From positions 1,116,001-1,180,000 of the forward strand of contig NZ_JACHMH010000001.1 of the NCBI RefSeq assembly GCF_014204915.1: DNA of 64,000 nt. Reading direction: 5' to 3'. The position numbers were made by a program, and so were the translations under genes. Positions within the stretch are counted from its first letter, which is position 1, and each line of letters begins with the position of its first letter. Under the pieces are notes generated by a model, which saw only the letters and a list, made by a program, of their open reading frames with translations, was not told where the DNA came from and ran no database searches. Source of the stretch: Crossiella cryophila (GTDB taxonomy: Bacteria; Actinomycetota; Actinomycetes; Mycobacteriales; Pseudonocardiaceae). This document shows, piece by piece, positions 1 through 9,670 of the stretch.

Positions 1-239
1 TCGGCGGCGGCCCCCTGCAGTGCGATGCCGACGTCCTCCAGCGAGAGGCCGAAGGAACGCAGCGCCCGCACCCGGTACAACCGCTGGAGATCAGCGGCGA
101 TGTACCGGCGGTGGCCTGCCGAGGTCCGTTCGCTCGGTTGCACCAGCCCGATCTGGTCGTAGTGGTGCAGCGTGCGGACGGTCAGTCCGGTGGCCCGCGC
201 CAGTTCCCCGACGCTCCACCGTTTGGTTTCCCCGTTCAC
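1..239 (-). CDS. MerR-family transcriptional regulator, partial (C-terminus beyond window)
   Basis: Only about the first 80 codons are present; the gene runs off the left edge. The visible part is a MerR winged-helix DNA-binding domain: an N-terminal WSVGELARATGLTVRTLHHY helix-turn-helix, then the wing HRRY and the start of the dimerisation helix (LRSFGLSLEDVG). MerR proteins bind and twist promoters with long spacers, usually activating when an effector binds the C-terminal domain. That domain is missing here, so the effector (drug, metal or oxidant) cannot be inferred. The GTG at 239 is the start that puts the HTH at the usual distance from the N-terminus. Confidence 0.85.
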   Translation of the reverse strand, partial: MNGETKRWSVGELARATGLTVRTLHHYDQIGLVQPSERTSAGHRRYIAADLQRLYRVRALRSFGLSLEDVGIALQGAAA

Positions 240-273
240 GTCGATGACGGTAGGAGCTGACGTCGCGTCAGGT

Positions 274-1002
274 TCAAGCCCGAATCGCCGGAATCGGTGT
301 GATCGGCGCCGCATTCGGCCGGAAGTCGATCAGCGCGGACTGCTCGCTGGTGCCGATCCGGGCCTCCAGCCGGTGCAGCCGCCCGTCCCCGGCCACCCAG
401 TAGCGCAGCCGCCCGGTGGCCTCCTTGCCCGGCTGCTGCGGCCCCTCGAACACGTCCACCACGGTGTCGCCGACCTTGTCCGCACGCAGCCAGCGGGCAC
501 TGCTCTGTTGCAGCAGCTGGGCGTTGTCCGGCCGGTCCGCGGCCAGGTTGACCAGCAGGTTCAGCGCGGTGTCCAGGTCGTTGCCCGCGCGCTGGATGGG
601 CCGGACCTGCCAGCCGTTGCCCGGCACCGGATCGGCCGCGACCTGGCCGGTGCCCGCGCGGAAGGCCAGCACCTCCGGGTTCCACTGGAGCAGTCCGGCC
701 GAGGAGGCGTCGGCGCGGCCCTCGGTGCGCATCGCGGCGTACCCGATGTGCTCGACGAAGTCGACCCGCCCGTCCAGCACCAGCACGCCCGCCGCGCTGG
801 GCACCGCCGCGCGCACGGTGGCGGTCCGCGACTCGTAGTTGATGAAGCGCACCAGGGCCAGCCGTTCGGCCTCGGCACTGCTGAGCGAGCGCGGCATGGC
901 GTCGCCGGGGCGGGCGCAGCTCATCAGCACACCCAGCAGCGGGACCAGGAGCAGCGCGAAGACGATGATGGCGGCGATGAGCCGGACCCGGCGGGGTTTC
1001 AC
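274..1002 (-). CDS. Membrane-anchored hypothetical protein downstream of beta-helix lipoprotein
   Basis: A 242-residue protein with a short basic start (KPRRVR), one hydrophobic segment at about residues 7-26, and a Cys in LLGVLMSCARPGD that could be a degenerate lipobox. The rest is a soluble extracytoplasmic domain without a motif I recognise. Its GTG start overlaps the stop codon of the beta-helix gene by 4 bp (GTGA), so the two are almost certainly translationally coupled and may work together at the cell surface. Function unknown. Confidence 0.75.
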   Translation of the reverse strand: MKPRRVRLIAAIIVFALLLVPLLGVLMSCARPGDAMPRSLSSAEAERLALVRFINYESRTATVRAAVPSAAGVLVLDGRVDFVEHIGYAAMRTEGRADASSAGLLQWNPEVLAFRAGTGQVAADPVPGNGWQVRPIQRAGNDLDTALNLLVNLAADRPDNAQLLQQSSARWLRADKVGDTVVDVFEGPQQPGKEATGRLRYWVAGDGRLHRLEARIGTSEQSALIDFRPNAAPITPIPAIRA

Positions 1003-2333
1003 AGTCGAACTCCAGAGCAGTCGGCGAGGAAGGCGGTCTCGGGCACCGAGATCCGATCGAGGTCGACCGGCGGCAGTTCGGCACCGGCAGGCACACCCGG
1101 TGCGGTGGCGGCCGAGGGCAGGTCGGGCAGGTGCGGTGGCTGGGCCACCGCGCGGAAGGAGATGCCCCGCGGCGCGGGCAGCCGGGGCACGGGCACCCCT
1201 GGCCGGGCGGTCTCCGGTTGCGGGCAGGCCATCAGGGTGTCCAGCCTGGCGGGCAGGGTGAGGCCGATCCGGTTGTCCCGCAGGCAGTTGCCCGCCCCGG
1301 GCGCCCGCGCGGAGGCCGCGTAGACCAGGTCGATCCCGTTGGCGGACAACACGTTGCCCTCGATCCGGTTGCCGTTGGGCGGCAGGTCCTCGCTGGAGGC
1401 CAGCACCACCCCGGCGGCCGGGTGGCCGACGATCCGGTTGCGGGACACCAGGTTCCGGCTGCCCCCGGCGATGCCGACCCCCAGCCCGAAGCCGCCGTCG
1501 GCCTGCGCGGGGGAGGCGGGTTCGGCGTTGTTGCCGATCAGGTTGCCCATGATCACCGCGTCCTCCTGCGGGACAAGGGCTTCCTGGTAGTCGGAGTTGC
1601 TGGTCAGCCCGACCCGGTTGGCCACGAACCGGTTGCGCAGCACGTACATCCCGGTGGAGGCGTTGGCGCCCTCGTAGCCCACCGCGTTGCGCTCGGCCAC
1701 GTTGTCCCGCACCACGATGTGGCAGGGCTTGCACTGGCCGACGTAGATGCCGGAGTCCGCGCTGCCCGAGGCGTAGTTGTTCTCGATGATCCCGTGCTGG
1801 GCGTCGAAGGCGTAGATGCCGTAGAGCGCGTTGTTGCTGGCGGTGAGGTAGGAGACCCGGAAACCCTTGAGCGGTGGGAAGACCGAGGTGTCCAGCCGCC
1901 GGTACCCGGTGCTGCCCCTTGCCACCCCGCCCGCGGTGTCGGACATGCCGGTGATCAGCACCCCGTTGAGGGTGTGGTTGCGCACGGTCAGGTTCTCCAC
2001 CGCGACACCCGGCGCGGTGACCACGATCCCGTTGGCCCGCCGCACCTCGCCGTCGATGATCACCGCATTGCGCTCGGTCCCGCGCAGCACCAGGTTGGCC
2101 CGCCTGACCTGGACCGTCTCCCGGTAGGTGCCGGGGGAGACCAGGACCAGATCGCCCTCCCGCGCGGCATCCACCGCGGCCTGGATCGTGGGCGCGTCAC
2201 GGGGCACCCGGACAGTGGTCGGGCCGTCGGTGGCGGGGCGGACCGGGCTTTGACCGGCAGTGCCCGAAGCACATCCGGAGCCGAGCACGATAACCGCGAG
2301 CAGACCGGCGGCACGCAGGAAAACGGCTCGCAC
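999..2333 (-). CDS. Right-handed parallel beta-helix lipoprotein
   Basis: A 444-residue predicted lipoprotein. The signal peptide ends in a lipobox (VLGSGC, Cys at about 21). PTIQAAVDAAREGDLVLVSPGTY is the typical opening of a pectin-lyase-like parallel beta-helix, and the middle carries repeated coil turns rich in N and G such as NALYGIYAFDA, ENNYASGSADSGIYVG and LRNRFVANRVGL. Such folds act as polysaccharide lyases, epimerases or surface scaffolds. No catalytic set could be assigned by eye. It is the first gene of a two-gene leftward operon and is divergent from the DyP peroxidase gene. Confidence 0.8.
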   Translation of the reverse strand: MRAVFLRAAGLLAVIVLGSGCASGTAGQSPVRPATDGPTTVRVPRDAPTIQAAVDAAREGDLVLVSPGTYRETVQVRRANLVLRGTERNAVIIDGEVRRANGIVVTAPGVAVENLTVRNHTLNGVLITGMSDTAGGVARGSTGYRRLDTSVFPPLKGFRVSYLTASNNALYGIYAFDAQHGIIENNYASGSADSGIYVGQCKPCHIVVRDNVAERNAVGYEGANASTGMYVLRNRFVANRVGLTSNSDYQEALVPQEDAVIMGNLIGNNAEPASPAQADGGFGLGVGIAGGSRNLVSRNRIVGHPAAGVVLASSEDLPPNGNRIEGNVLSANGIDLVYAASARAPGAGNCLRDNRIGLTLPARLDTLMACPQPETARPGVPVPRLPAPRGISFRAVAQPPHLPDLPSAATAPGVPAGAELPPVDLDRISVPETAFLADCSGVRL

Positions 2334-2460
2334 AGCGCCGGAATCCTAGGGCCAGCACACCCCGGAAACCCGCTTCCACCGCAAGCCTCACTCGAAGGGG
2401 GACCACGGTCGGGCGACTTTCCCGCCCAGTAGCCGGGAGTAGCCATTTCCGCCCGGCACA

Positions 2461-3570
2461 ATGCGCCCCGTGACGCCACCGCTGTCCCGCCGCGGCCTGC
2501 TCCTGGGCCTGGGCGCCACCGGCCTGCTGGCCGGCTGCCACGTCCCGGACGCACCGGCCGCCCCGGCGAGTGGCCCGCGCGCACACGGCCCGCACCAGGC
2601 AGGCGTGGCCAGCCCGGCGATCGCCCAGCGGCACTGCGATTTCTCGGTGTGGGACGCCCCGGGCGCGGACTGGCGAGCCCTGCTGCGCACCCTCGGCGAC
2701 CGCATCACAGCGCTGACAAATCCCACCCCCACGCCCGCCGCCCCCGGCGCGCTCGCGGGCCTGCCGCCTGCGGACCTCACCATCACCGTCGGCATCGGCC
2801 CCCGCGTAGTCGCCACCATCACCCCTGGTCAGCCCGGTGCGACCGACCTGCCCGCGTTCGCCCGCGAACAGATCCGCCCCGAGCACCGCGGCGGCGACCT
2901 CATGCTCCAGGTCTGCGCGGGCGACCCGCTGGTCGTCTCGCTCGCGGTGACCGAACTCCTGCGCGAGCTGGACCTGCGCCCGCGCTGGCGGCAGACCGCC
3001 TTCCGCGGTGAATCCCGCCCGGACGGCGCGGCCCGCAACATCTTCGGCTTCACCGACGGCATCGTGGTCCCGCGCGGCGAGGAGGAACTCCGGCGCGAGG
3101 TCTGGCTCGACTCCGGCGCGAGCATCGCGGTGATCCGCCGCCTGCGCCTGGACGTCCCCGGCTTCCTGGCCCAGCCGGTGCCGCGGCAGGAAGCGGTGTT
3201 CGGCCGGCGGCGGGACACCTCGGAACCGCTCTCCGGCGGCGGGCCGGCGGCCGAGATCGACCTGACCGCGAAGTCCGCCGACGGCGAGTACCTGGTCCCC
3301 GCCGACTCACACGTCCGCCGGGCCCACCCGCTGACCTCGGGTTCCGGCCTGATGCTGCGCCGGTCCTACAGCTACGACGACGGCCCGGCCGACCGCGGCC
3401 TGCTCTTCGTCTGCTTCCAGCGCGAACTGCGCACCTTCGTGGCCACCCAGCACCGGCTGGACGAGGGCGACGCGCTGATGCACTACGCCACCGCGACCGC
3501 CTCGGGCACCTTCCTGGTGCTGCCCGGCTTCGGCCCGGACCGGCCACTGGGCGCGACCCTGTTCCGCTGA
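2461..3570 (+). CDS. Dyp-type haem peroxidase with twin-arginine signal
   Basis: 369 residues. The N-terminus has a Tat-type motif (SRRGLLLG, Arg 10-11) followed by a lipobox-like LLAGC at about residue 26, so it is probably exported folded and perhaps lipidated. The DyP fingerprint GxxDG appears as GFTDGI at about residues 196-201; its Asp is the distal acid. HVRRAHP at about 284-290 provides the candidate proximal haem His. The family oxidises phenolic or dye-like substrates with H2O2, and some members (EfeB) act with iron-uptake proteins; no efeU or efeO lies nearby. The substrate is therefore unknown. A parS-like site and a terminator follow the stop codon. Confidence 0.9.
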   Translation: MRPVTPPLSRRGLLLGLGATGLLAGCHVPDAPAAPASGPRAHGPHQAGVASPAIAQRHCDFSVWDAPGADWRALLRTLGDRITALTNPTPTPAAPGALAGLPPADLTITVGIGPRVVATITPGQPGATDLPAFAREQIRPEHRGGDLMLQVCAGDPLVVSLAVTELLRELDLRPRWRQTAFRGESRPDGAARNIFGFTDGIVVPRGEEELRREVWLDSGASIAVIRRLRLDVPGFLAQPVPRQEAVFGRRRDTSEPLSGGGPAAEIDLTAKSADGEYLVPADSHVRRAHPLTSGSGLMLRRSYSYDDGPADRGLLFVCFQRELRTFVATQHRLDEGDALMHYATATASGTFLVLPGFGPDRPLGATLFR

Positions 3571-3573
3571 GCT

Positions 3574-3589
3574 GGTTTCACGTGAATCT
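3574..3589. promoter_or_regulatory. Candidate ParB-binding site (parS-like, degenerate)
   Basis: GGTTTCACGTGAATCT matches the palindromic parS consensus TGTTTCACGTGAAACA at 13 of 16 positions, including the whole TTTCACGTGAA core. It lies between a stop codon and a terminator, outside coding DNA, about 28 kb from the main parS cluster. Actinobacterial chromosomes often carry several dispersed parS sites around oriC. The outer mismatches make it the weakest of the four sites seen. Confidence 0.55.
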
Positions 3590-3601
3590 TGATCAGACGC
3601 G

Positions 3602-3634
3602 ACGGCGCCCGGACACCAGGTGTCCGGGCGCCGT
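3602..3634. terminator. Bidirectional hairpin between DyP gene and MMPL gene
   Basis: A perfect 14-bp inverted repeat (3602-3615 with 3621-3634) around a 5-nt loop, in the gap between two convergent genes. It is G+C-rich with no clear T tract, a common form in actinobacteria. It probably serves both the DyP gene (+) and the MMPL gene (-). Confidence 0.7.
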
Positions 3635-3645
3635 GCTCGCGAGAC

Positions 3646-5841
3646 TCAGCGCACCGGTTGCGGCGCCTGGGACTTCGGGTTCTCCTCGATGTCGTCGCTC
3701 TCCTGGATGCCCACCCGCTGCTGCAGCCTGCGCAGCGGACCAGGGGCCCACCAGGCCGCGTTGCCCATCAGCTTGAGCACCGCCGGGACCAGCAGCATCC
3801 GCACCACGGTGGCGTCCAGGGCCAGGGCCAGGATCATGCCGACGCCGACGAAGCGCATCATCGTGACCTCGGCGAAGGCGAACGCGCCGGTCACCACGAT
3901 GAGCAGCACCGCGGCCGAGCTGATCACCCGGCCGGTGCGGGCCAGGCCGGTGGCCACCGCCTCCTCGTTGCTGGCGCCCTTGCTCTTGGCCTCGACCATC
4001 CGGGACATCAGGAAGACCTCGTAGTCGGTGGACAGGCCGAAGACCACGGCCGCCATCAGCACCACGATGCCCGCTTCCAACGGGCCAGGGGTCACGTTCA
4101 GCAGGTCCGCGCCGTGACCGTCCTGGAAGACCCAGGTCAGCACGCCGAAGGTGGCGGAGAGGCTGAGCGCGCTCATCACCACGGCCTTGATCGGCAGCAG
4201 CACCGAGCCGAAGGCCAGGAACATCAGCACCAGGGTGGCGCCGACGATGACCAGCACCATCCAGGGCAGACCGGCGGTGATCGCGTTGAGGCTGTCCAGC
4301 ACCCGGGCGCTGATACCGCCGACCAGCACCTTGGTGTCGGTGGGCGGGGTCAGGTTCCGGATCTCCTTGACCGCGTTCTTGGCCTGGTCGCTGAGCACGT
4401 CGCCGGGCAGCTTCGCGGTCAGCGTGACCACGTCCTTGCCCGCGCCCGAGGGCTGCACATTGGTGACGCCGGAGACCTTGCCGACCTCGCCGACGAACTT
4501 CTGCACCGCGGCCTGGTCGGGCGCCTTGCCGTCCTTGCCCTGCAACACGATCTGCGCGGCGTCCTTGCTCACCGACGGGAAGTCCCGGTTCAGCGTCTCC
4601 GCGGTGACCCTGGCCGGGTTGCCTGCGGGCAGCACCTTCTCGGTGACCTCGCCGAAGCTGGCCGACAGGAACGGCGTGCCGAGCAGCAGCAGGCCCGCGA
4701 TGATCGGCACCGCGAACAGCAGCGGGCGCTTCATCACGGCCAGGCCCAGCTTGCGCCAGCCGCGGCCCTCCTCCTCCACCGACTTGGTCGCGGCCCGCTT
4801 GCGCCAGGGCAGGGCGAGCGCGTCGACCTTGCGACCGAGCACGGCCAGCAGTGCGGGCAGCAGGGTCAGCGAGACCAGTGCGGCGATGGCCACCGCGGCC
4901 ATACCGCCGTAGCTGACCGACTTGAGGAAGCCCTGCGGGAACAGCAGCAGTCCGGCCAGCGCGATGACCAGCAGCGTTGCCGAGAAGGCGACGGTGCGAC
5001 CGGCGGTGGCCACGGTGCGGCGCACCGCGTCCTTGGGCTCGCGGCCGGTGGCCAGCTCCTCACGGAAGCGGCCGACCATGAACAGCCCGTAGTCGATCGC
5101 CATGCCGAGGCCGAGCAGGCTGGCCACGTTCACCGCGAAGGTGTTCACCTCGACGAAGCTGGTCAGCAGGTTGAGCAGGCCCAGCGAGCCGAGGATGGAC
5201 AGGCCGCCGACCAGCACCGGCAGCGCGGCGGCGACCAGGCCGCCGAAGATCAGCACGAGCAGCAGCAGGGTGATCGGCACCGCCACCAGCTCGGCGGTGA
5301 TCAGGTCGTTCTGCGAGCTGGTGTTGATCGCGGCGCCGGTGGGTGCGAAGCCGCCGATCTGGCTGGTCACGCCGTCGACGGCCAGCTTGTCCTTGATCTT
5401 CTCGTAGGCCCGCAGCATCTTGTTCGAGTCATCGCCCGCGGTCAGCGTGATCACCGCGAGGCCGCGCTTGTGCCCGGTGTCGGCGAAGGCCGCGCGCATG
5501 GCCGGGTCCGGGATCATCCAGTAGGAGACCACCCGGCTGACCTCGGAACTCGGCAGTTCCTTGAGCTTGTCGTTGATCTTCTGGCCGAGGGCCGGATCGT
5601 CGATCGAGCCGCCGTTGGGCGCCTCGTAGATCACCACGACATCGCCGTTCTGCCGCCCCAGCGCCGCGTCCGCGGTCTTGACCGCGGTGATCGCCTGGCT
5701 GGTCGGATCCTCGTAACCACCCTGGGTGAGCTTGTCGAAGACGCCGCTGCCCCACGCGCCGCCGAGAATGGTCAGCAGTGCGGCGGCGACGAGCACCACC
5801 CAGCGGCGCCGATGCACCACCGATCCCCAGGAAAGGAACAT
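3646..5841 (-). CDS. MMPL-family RND exporter
   Basis: 731 residues with the MMPL/RND layout: an N-terminal membrane helix, a large extracytoplasmic loop, a five-helix block, then a second loop and block. Each block has the DY signature of the family: LGLGMAIDYGLFMVGRFREE at about residue 245 and FGLSTDYEVFLMSRMVEA at about 600; these Asp residues carry proton flow. Members export lipids, glycolipids or drugs. The gene is divergent from a TetR regulator with two operator-like sites in the shared promoter region, which argues for an inducible efflux pump. The cargo cannot be read from sequence. Confidence 0.92.
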   Translation of the reverse strand: MFLSWGSVVHRRRWVVLVAAALLTILGGAWGSGVFDKLTQGGYEDPTSQAITAVKTADAALGRQNGDVVVIYEAPNGGSIDDPALGQKINDKLKELPSSEVSRVVSYWMIPDPAMRAAFADTGHKRGLAVITLTAGDDSNKMLRAYEKIKDKLAVDGVTSQIGGFAPTGAAINTSSQNDLITAELVAVPITLLLLVLIFGGLVAAALPVLVGGLSILGSLGLLNLLTSFVEVNTFAVNVASLLGLGMAIDYGLFMVGRFREELATGREPKDAVRRTVATAGRTVAFSATLLVIALAGLLLFPQGFLKSVSYGGMAAVAIAALVSLTLLPALLAVLGRKVDALALPWRKRAATKSVEEEGRGWRKLGLAVMKRPLLFAVPIIAGLLLLGTPFLSASFGEVTEKVLPAGNPARVTAETLNRDFPSVSKDAAQIVLQGKDGKAPDQAAVQKFVGEVGKVSGVTNVQPSGAGKDVVTLTAKLPGDVLSDQAKNAVKEIRNLTPPTDTKVLVGGISARVLDSLNAITAGLPWMVLVIVGATLVLMFLAFGSVLLPIKAVVMSALSLSATFGVLTWVFQDGHGADLLNVTPGPLEAGIVVLMAAVVFGLSTDYEVFLMSRMVEAKSKGASNEEAVATGLARTGRVISSAAVLLIVVTGAFAFAEVTMMRFVGVGMILALALDATVVRMLLVPAVLKLMGNAAWWAPGPLRRLQQRVGIQESDDIEENPKSQAPQPVR

Positions 5842-5911
5842 TTCCGGCCCTCCGGCAAAACTGGTCGGGTGGCGTAGCCAGCGGCTACCGTGCCTGTTGA
5901 ACGCGAGGTCA

Positions 5912-5926
5912 GTAAACGGTGTTCAC
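5912..5926. promoter_or_regulatory. TetR operator-like inverted repeat, site 1
   Basis: GTAAACGGTGTTCAC, a 6-3-6 imperfect palindrome (GTAAAC / GTTCAC) in the 143-bp region between the divergent MMPL and TetR genes. Site 2, with the same half-site types in swapped order, lies 40 bp to the right. Likely bound by the adjacent TetR protein, by position and symmetry. Confidence 0.7.
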
Positions 5927-5951
5927 CTACCGTCGGTGACCATAGGCGAGA

Positions 5952-5966
5952 GTGAACGGTGTTTAC
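5952..5966. promoter_or_regulatory. TetR operator-like inverted repeat, site 2
   Basis: GTGAACGGTGTTTAC, centred 40 bp from site 1. The outer half-sites are those of site 1 seen from the other strand. It ends 18 bp before the TetR start codon, so binding would also block tetR expression (autorepression, inferred). Confidence 0.7.
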
Positions 5967-5984
5967 AACCCGAAGGGGTGAAGT

Positions 5985-6734
5985 ATGACGGAGGCCACCC
6001 GCCGAGAACGGCTGCGCGCTCACACCGAGCGTGATATCCGTGCGGCGGCCCGTCGCCTGCTGGTGGGGCACGGCCGAGACGCGGTGACCCTGCGCGCCAT
6101 CGCGCGCGAGCTGGGCATCACCGCACCGGCCCTCTACCGCTACTACGACTCGCGCGAGGACCTGCTCCGCCAGCTGGTCGAGGACATCTGCGCGGACCTG
6201 GCCGAGGACCTGCGCCCACGGCTCGACGCGGTGCCAGAGGACGACGTGGTCGGCAAGGTCTTCGCCGTGTTCCGCTCCTTCCGGCACTGGGCACTGGCCC
6301 ACCCGCAGGAGTTCACGCTGGTCTTCGCCTCGCCGGAGGTGGAGGTCAACAACAGCTCCCGCGGCGGCCGCAAGACCCTGGGCGAGGACCAGTTCGGCAA
6401 GGTCTTCCTCGGCGTGGCCGGCAAGATGCTGGCCGAGAACGAGTCACTGGCCGCAGGCAACAACGAGGTGCCTGCCGCACTCGTGGACGACCTGCGCGGC
6501 TACCGCGAGGACCTGCTGAAATCCCTGGCCGAGACCGGCGTGGAACTGACCGCGGACCAGCTCGGCCTGTCCACGGTCTACCTGATCCTGCAGTGCTGGG
6601 TCCGGCTCTACGGGCATGTGGCGCTGGAGGTCTTCGGCCGCTTCCCGTTCGCGCTCAACAACGCCGAGACCCTGTTCGAGTCGATGATCGCCGAGCTGGG
6701 CCGGGAGGTCGGCCTGCCAGAGCCGACCTCCTGA
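5985..6734 (+). CDS. TetR/AcrR-family transcriptional regulator
   Basis: 249 residues. The N-terminal TetR domain is clear: IRAAARRLLVGHGRDAVTLR, then the recognition helix region IARELGITAPALYRYYDSRED at about residues 35-55. The C-terminal ligand domain is helical and long for the family. It is divergent from the MMPL exporter, and two near-palindromes lie between them, so it most likely represses the exporter and itself until an exported compound or envelope signal binds. ATG at 5985 follows AAGGGGTGAAGT. Its stop lies 10 bp from the leuS stop on the other strand. Confidence 0.92.
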   Translation: MTEATRRERLRAHTERDIRAAARRLLVGHGRDAVTLRAIARELGITAPALYRYYDSREDLLRQLVEDICADLAEDLRPRLDAVPEDDVVGKVFAVFRSFRHWALAHPQEFTLVFASPEVEVNNSSRGGRKTLGEDQFGKVFLGVAGKMLAENESLAAGNNEVPAALVDDLRGYREDLLKSLAETGVELTADQLGLSTVYLILQCWVRLYGHVALEVFGRFPFALNNAETLFESMIAELGREVGLPEPTS

Positions 6735-6744
6735 CCAGCTTCGA

Positions 6745-9579
6745 TCACACGACCAGGTTGACCAGCCGGCCGGGCACCACGATCACCTTGCGCGGCGCGC
6801 CGCCGTCCAGCAGGGCGAGGACCTTCTCATCGGCCAGCACCGCGGCCTTGATCTCGTCCTGACCGGCCGAGGCCGCGACCACGACCTTGGACCGCAGCTT
6901 GCCGTTGACCTGCACCGGGTACTCGATGCTGTCCTCGATCAGGTACCGCTCTTCGGCCTGCGGGAACGGGCCGTGCGCCAGCGAGGTGTCCTTGCCCAGC
7001 TTGGCCCACAGCTCCTCGGCCAGGTGCGGGCACAGCGGGGCCAGCATCAGCACCAGCGGTTCGGCCAGTGCGCGCGGGGTGCCTGCCGTGGCCGCGTAGG
7101 CCTTGGTGACGTGGTTGTTCAGCTCGATCAGCTTGGCCGCGGCGGTGTTGTAGCGCATGGCCGCGTAGTCCTCGCGGACCCCGGCGATGGTCTTGTGCAG
7201 CAGCCGCAGCGCGGTCTCGTCCGGGGCGTCCGCGATGACCCGCAGCTCGCCGGTGACCTCGTCCACCAGGTTGCGCCACAGCCGCTGCAGGAAGCGCTGG
7301 GCGCCGACCACGTCCTTGGTCGCCCAGGGGCGGGAGACCTCCAGCGGGCCCATGGACATCTCATAGAGCCGGAAGGTGTCGGCCCCGTAGCCGTCGCACA
7401 TCTCGTCCGGGGTGACCACGTTCTTCAGGCTCTTGCCCATTTTCCCGTACTCGCGGTTGACCTCCTGGCCCTGCCAGAAGAACTTCCCGTCGATCTCCTC
7501 CACCTCGTGCGCGTTGACGTAGCTGCCGCGCGCGTCGGTGAAGGCGTAGGCCTGGATGTAGCCCTGGTTGAACAGCTTGCGGTAGGGCTCGTCCGAGCTG
7601 ACCTCGCCCAGGTCGAAGAGCACCTTCTGCCAGAACCGGGAGTACAGCAGGTGCAGCACCGCGTGCTCCACGCCGCCGATGTACAGGTCCACGCCGCCGG
7701 GGTCGGTGGCGCCGTGCTCGGCCGGGCGCGGGCCCAGCCAGTACGCCTCGTTGGCCGGGTCCACGAACCGCTCGCTGTTGTCCGGGTCCACGTAGCGCAG
7801 CTGGTACCAGCAGGAGCCGGCCCAGTTCGGCATGGTGTTGGTGTCCCGGCGGTACTTCTTCAGGCCATCGCCCAGGTCCAGCTCCACCGTGGTCCACTCG
7901 GTCGCCCGCGACAGCGGCGGCGAGGGCTCGGTGTTGGCGTCGTTGGGCTCGAAGGTCCGCGGCGAGTAGTCGTCGACCTCGGGCAGCTCCACCGGCAGCA
8001 TCGACTCCGGCAGCGCGTGCACCCGGCCGTCCTCGTCGTAGACCACCGGGAACGGCTCGCCCCAGTAGCGCTGCCGGGAGAACAGCCAGTCGCGCAGCTT
8101 GTACTGCACGGTGCCCTCACCGGCGCCGCGCTCCTGCAGCCACTCGATGATCGTCTTCTTCGCCTCGCCGACGGCCAGGCCGTCCAGGAACTCGGAGTTG
8201 ATCGCCGGTCCGTCGCCCAGGAACGGCCCGTCCTGGTGACTCTCACCCGGCTGCACGGTGCGGACGATCGGCAGGCCGAAGGCGGTGGCGAAGTCCCAGT
8301 CGCGGGAGTCCTGACCGGGCACCGCCATGATCGCGCCGGTGCCGTAGCCCATCAGCACGTAGTCGGCGATGAACACCGGGATCTGCTTGCCGTTGACCGG
8401 GTTCACCGCGTACGCGCCGGTGAACACGCCGGTCTTGTCCTTGTTCTCCTGCCGGTCCAGCTCGGACTTGCGGGCCGCCACGGCCCGGTATGCCTCGATC
8501 GCCGCGCCGGGGGTGGCCGCGCCGGAGGTCCAGCGCGGGTCGACGTCCTCGGCCCACTGGGTGGAGGCGATCTCGTCGACCAGCGGGTGCTCGGGCGCCA
8601 GCACCATGTAGGTGGCGCCGAAGAGGGTGTCCGGGCGGGTGGTGAAGACCTCGATCGCGGAGTCCCCGACCGCGAACCGGACCCTGGCGCCGTGCGAGCG
8701 CCCGATCCAGTTGCGCTGCATGGACTTGATCTTCTCCGGCCAGTCCAGCCGGTCCAGGTCGTCCACCAGGCGGTCGGAGTAGGCGGTGATCCGCATCATC
8801 CACTGGCGCAGGCTGCGGCGGAACACCGGGAAGTTGCCGCGTTCGCTGCGGCCGTCCGCGGTGACCTCCTCGTTGGCCAGCACGGTGCCCAGCCCTGGGC
8901 ACCAGTTGACCGGCGCCTCGGACAGGTAGGCCAGCCGCTGCGTGTCGATGATCCCGGCCTGCTCGGCCACGGTCAGCTCGCACCAGCCGCGGCCGTCCGG
9001 GGTGGACCGCTTGCCCTGGGCGTACTCGGTCTCCAGCTCGGCGATCGGCCGCGCCTTGCCCAGCGCGGTGTCGTAGAAGGAGTTGTAGATCTTCAGGAAG
9101 ATCCACTGGGTCCACCGGTAGTAGCCGGGGTCGATGGTGGAGATCCGCCGCCGCTCGTCGTGGCCCAGCCCCAGCCTGCGGATCTGCCGCAGGTAGGTGT
9201 TGATGTTCTCCTCGGTGGTCTTGCGCGGGTGCTGCCCGGTCTGCACCGCGTACTGCTCGGCTGGCAGGCCGAAGGCGTCGAAGCCCATCGTGTGCAGCAC
9301 GTTGCGCCCGGTCATCCGGTAGTAGCGGGCGAACACGTCGGTGCCGATGAAGCCCAGCGGGTGCCCGACGTGCAGCCCGGCCCCTGACGGGTAGGGGAAC
9401 ATGTCCTGCACGAACAGCTTGTCCGCTGGCACCTCGCCGTCACCCGCGAGCGACCCGGCCGGGTTCGGCGCGTGGAAGGTCCCGCTGGACTCCCAGCGCT
9501 CCTGCCAGCGGCGCTCGATCTCGCCTGCCATGGCGGCGGTGTAACGGTGCGCCGGAACGGCGTCCTGGTCCGTGCTCAT
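6745..9579 (-). CDS. leuS: Leucyl-tRNA synthetase
   Basis: About 944 residues, a class I aminoacyl-tRNA synthetase charging tRNA-Leu in the cytoplasm. HVGH (HIGH-type signature) is at about residue 66 within [16 protein letters not shown], and the KMSKS-type loop appears as GKMGKS at about 713. The CP1 editing domain and C-terminal anticodon-binding domain are present, giving the usual actinobacterial length. An upstream ATG at 9612 is in frame, but the ATG at 9579 is preceded by AGAGGACATGAC, the only good ribosome-binding site, so I chose 9579. An intrinsic terminator and a Leu-rich leader peptide precede the gene. Confidence 0.95.
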   Translation of the reverse strand: MSTDQDAVPAHRYTAAMAGEIERRWQERWESSGTFHAPNPAGSLAGDGEVPADKLFVQDMFPYPSGAGLHVGHPLGFIGTDVFARYYRMTGRNVLHTMGFDAFGLPAEQYAVQTGQHPRKTTEENINTYLRQIRRLGLGHDERRRISTIDPGYYRWTQWIFLKIYNSFYDTALGKARPIAELETEYAQGKRSTPDGRGWCELTVAEQAGIIDTQRLAYLSEAPVNWCPGLGTVLANEEVTADGRSERGNFPVFRRSLRQWMMRITAYSDRLVDDLDRLDWPEKIKSMQRNWIGRSHGARVRFAVGDSAIEVFTTRPDTLFGATYMVLAPEHPLVDEIASTQWAEDVDPRWTSGAATPGAAIEAYRAVAARKSELDRQENKDKTGVFTGAYAVNPVNGKQIPVFIADYVLMGYGTGAIMAVPGQDSRDWDFATAFGLPIVRTVQPGESHQDGPFLGDGPAINSEFLDGLAVGEAKKTIIEWLQERGAGEGTVQYKLRDWLFSRQRYWGEPFPVVYDEDGRVHALPESMLPVELPEVDDYSPRTFEPNDANTEPSPPLSRATEWTTVELDLGDGLKKYRRDTNTMPNWAGSCWYQLRYVDPDNSERFVDPANEAYWLGPRPAEHGATDPGGVDLYIGGVEHAVLHLLYSRFWQKVLFDLGEVSSDEPYRKLFNQGYIQAYAFTDARGSYVNAHEVEEIDGKFFWQGQEVNREYGKMGKSLKNVVTPDEMCDGYGADTFRLYEMSMGPLEVSRPWATKDVVGAQRFLQRLWRNLVDEVTGELRVIADAPDETALRLLHKTIAGVREDYAAMRYNTAAAKLIELNNHVTKAYAATAGTPRALAEPLVLMLAPLCPHLAEELWAKLGKDTSLAHGPFPQAEERYLIEDSIEYPVQVNGKLRSKVVVAASAGQDEIKAAVLADEKVLALLDGGAPRKVIVVPGRLVNLVV

Positions 9580-9614
9580 GTCATGTCCTCTGCGTTTGCC
9601 TGCCCCTGACAACC

Positions 9615-9646
9615 AAAAACCCCTCAGCCCGGGAGGGCATGAGGGG
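9615..9646 (-). terminator. Attenuator terminator in leuS leader
   Basis: Read on the minus strand, CCCCTCA (9646-9640) pairs with TGAGGGG (9626-9620), extended inside by GCCC/GGGC, and is followed by five U (9619-9615): a classic intrinsic terminator. It lies between the leader peptide and leuS, inside the transcription unit, so it must be conditional if leuS is to be expressed from the upstream promoter. A second strong hairpin lies just before it and includes the leader peptide stop codon. Confidence 0.8.
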
Positions 9647-9670
9647 TTGCCGCGCGGACCGGAGAGTCGG

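Noticed and set aside
1-6744. Horizontally acquired island at the left end
   Set aside because: Base composition looks like the rest, no integrase, tRNA junction or direct repeats were seen; it is only less conserved in order.
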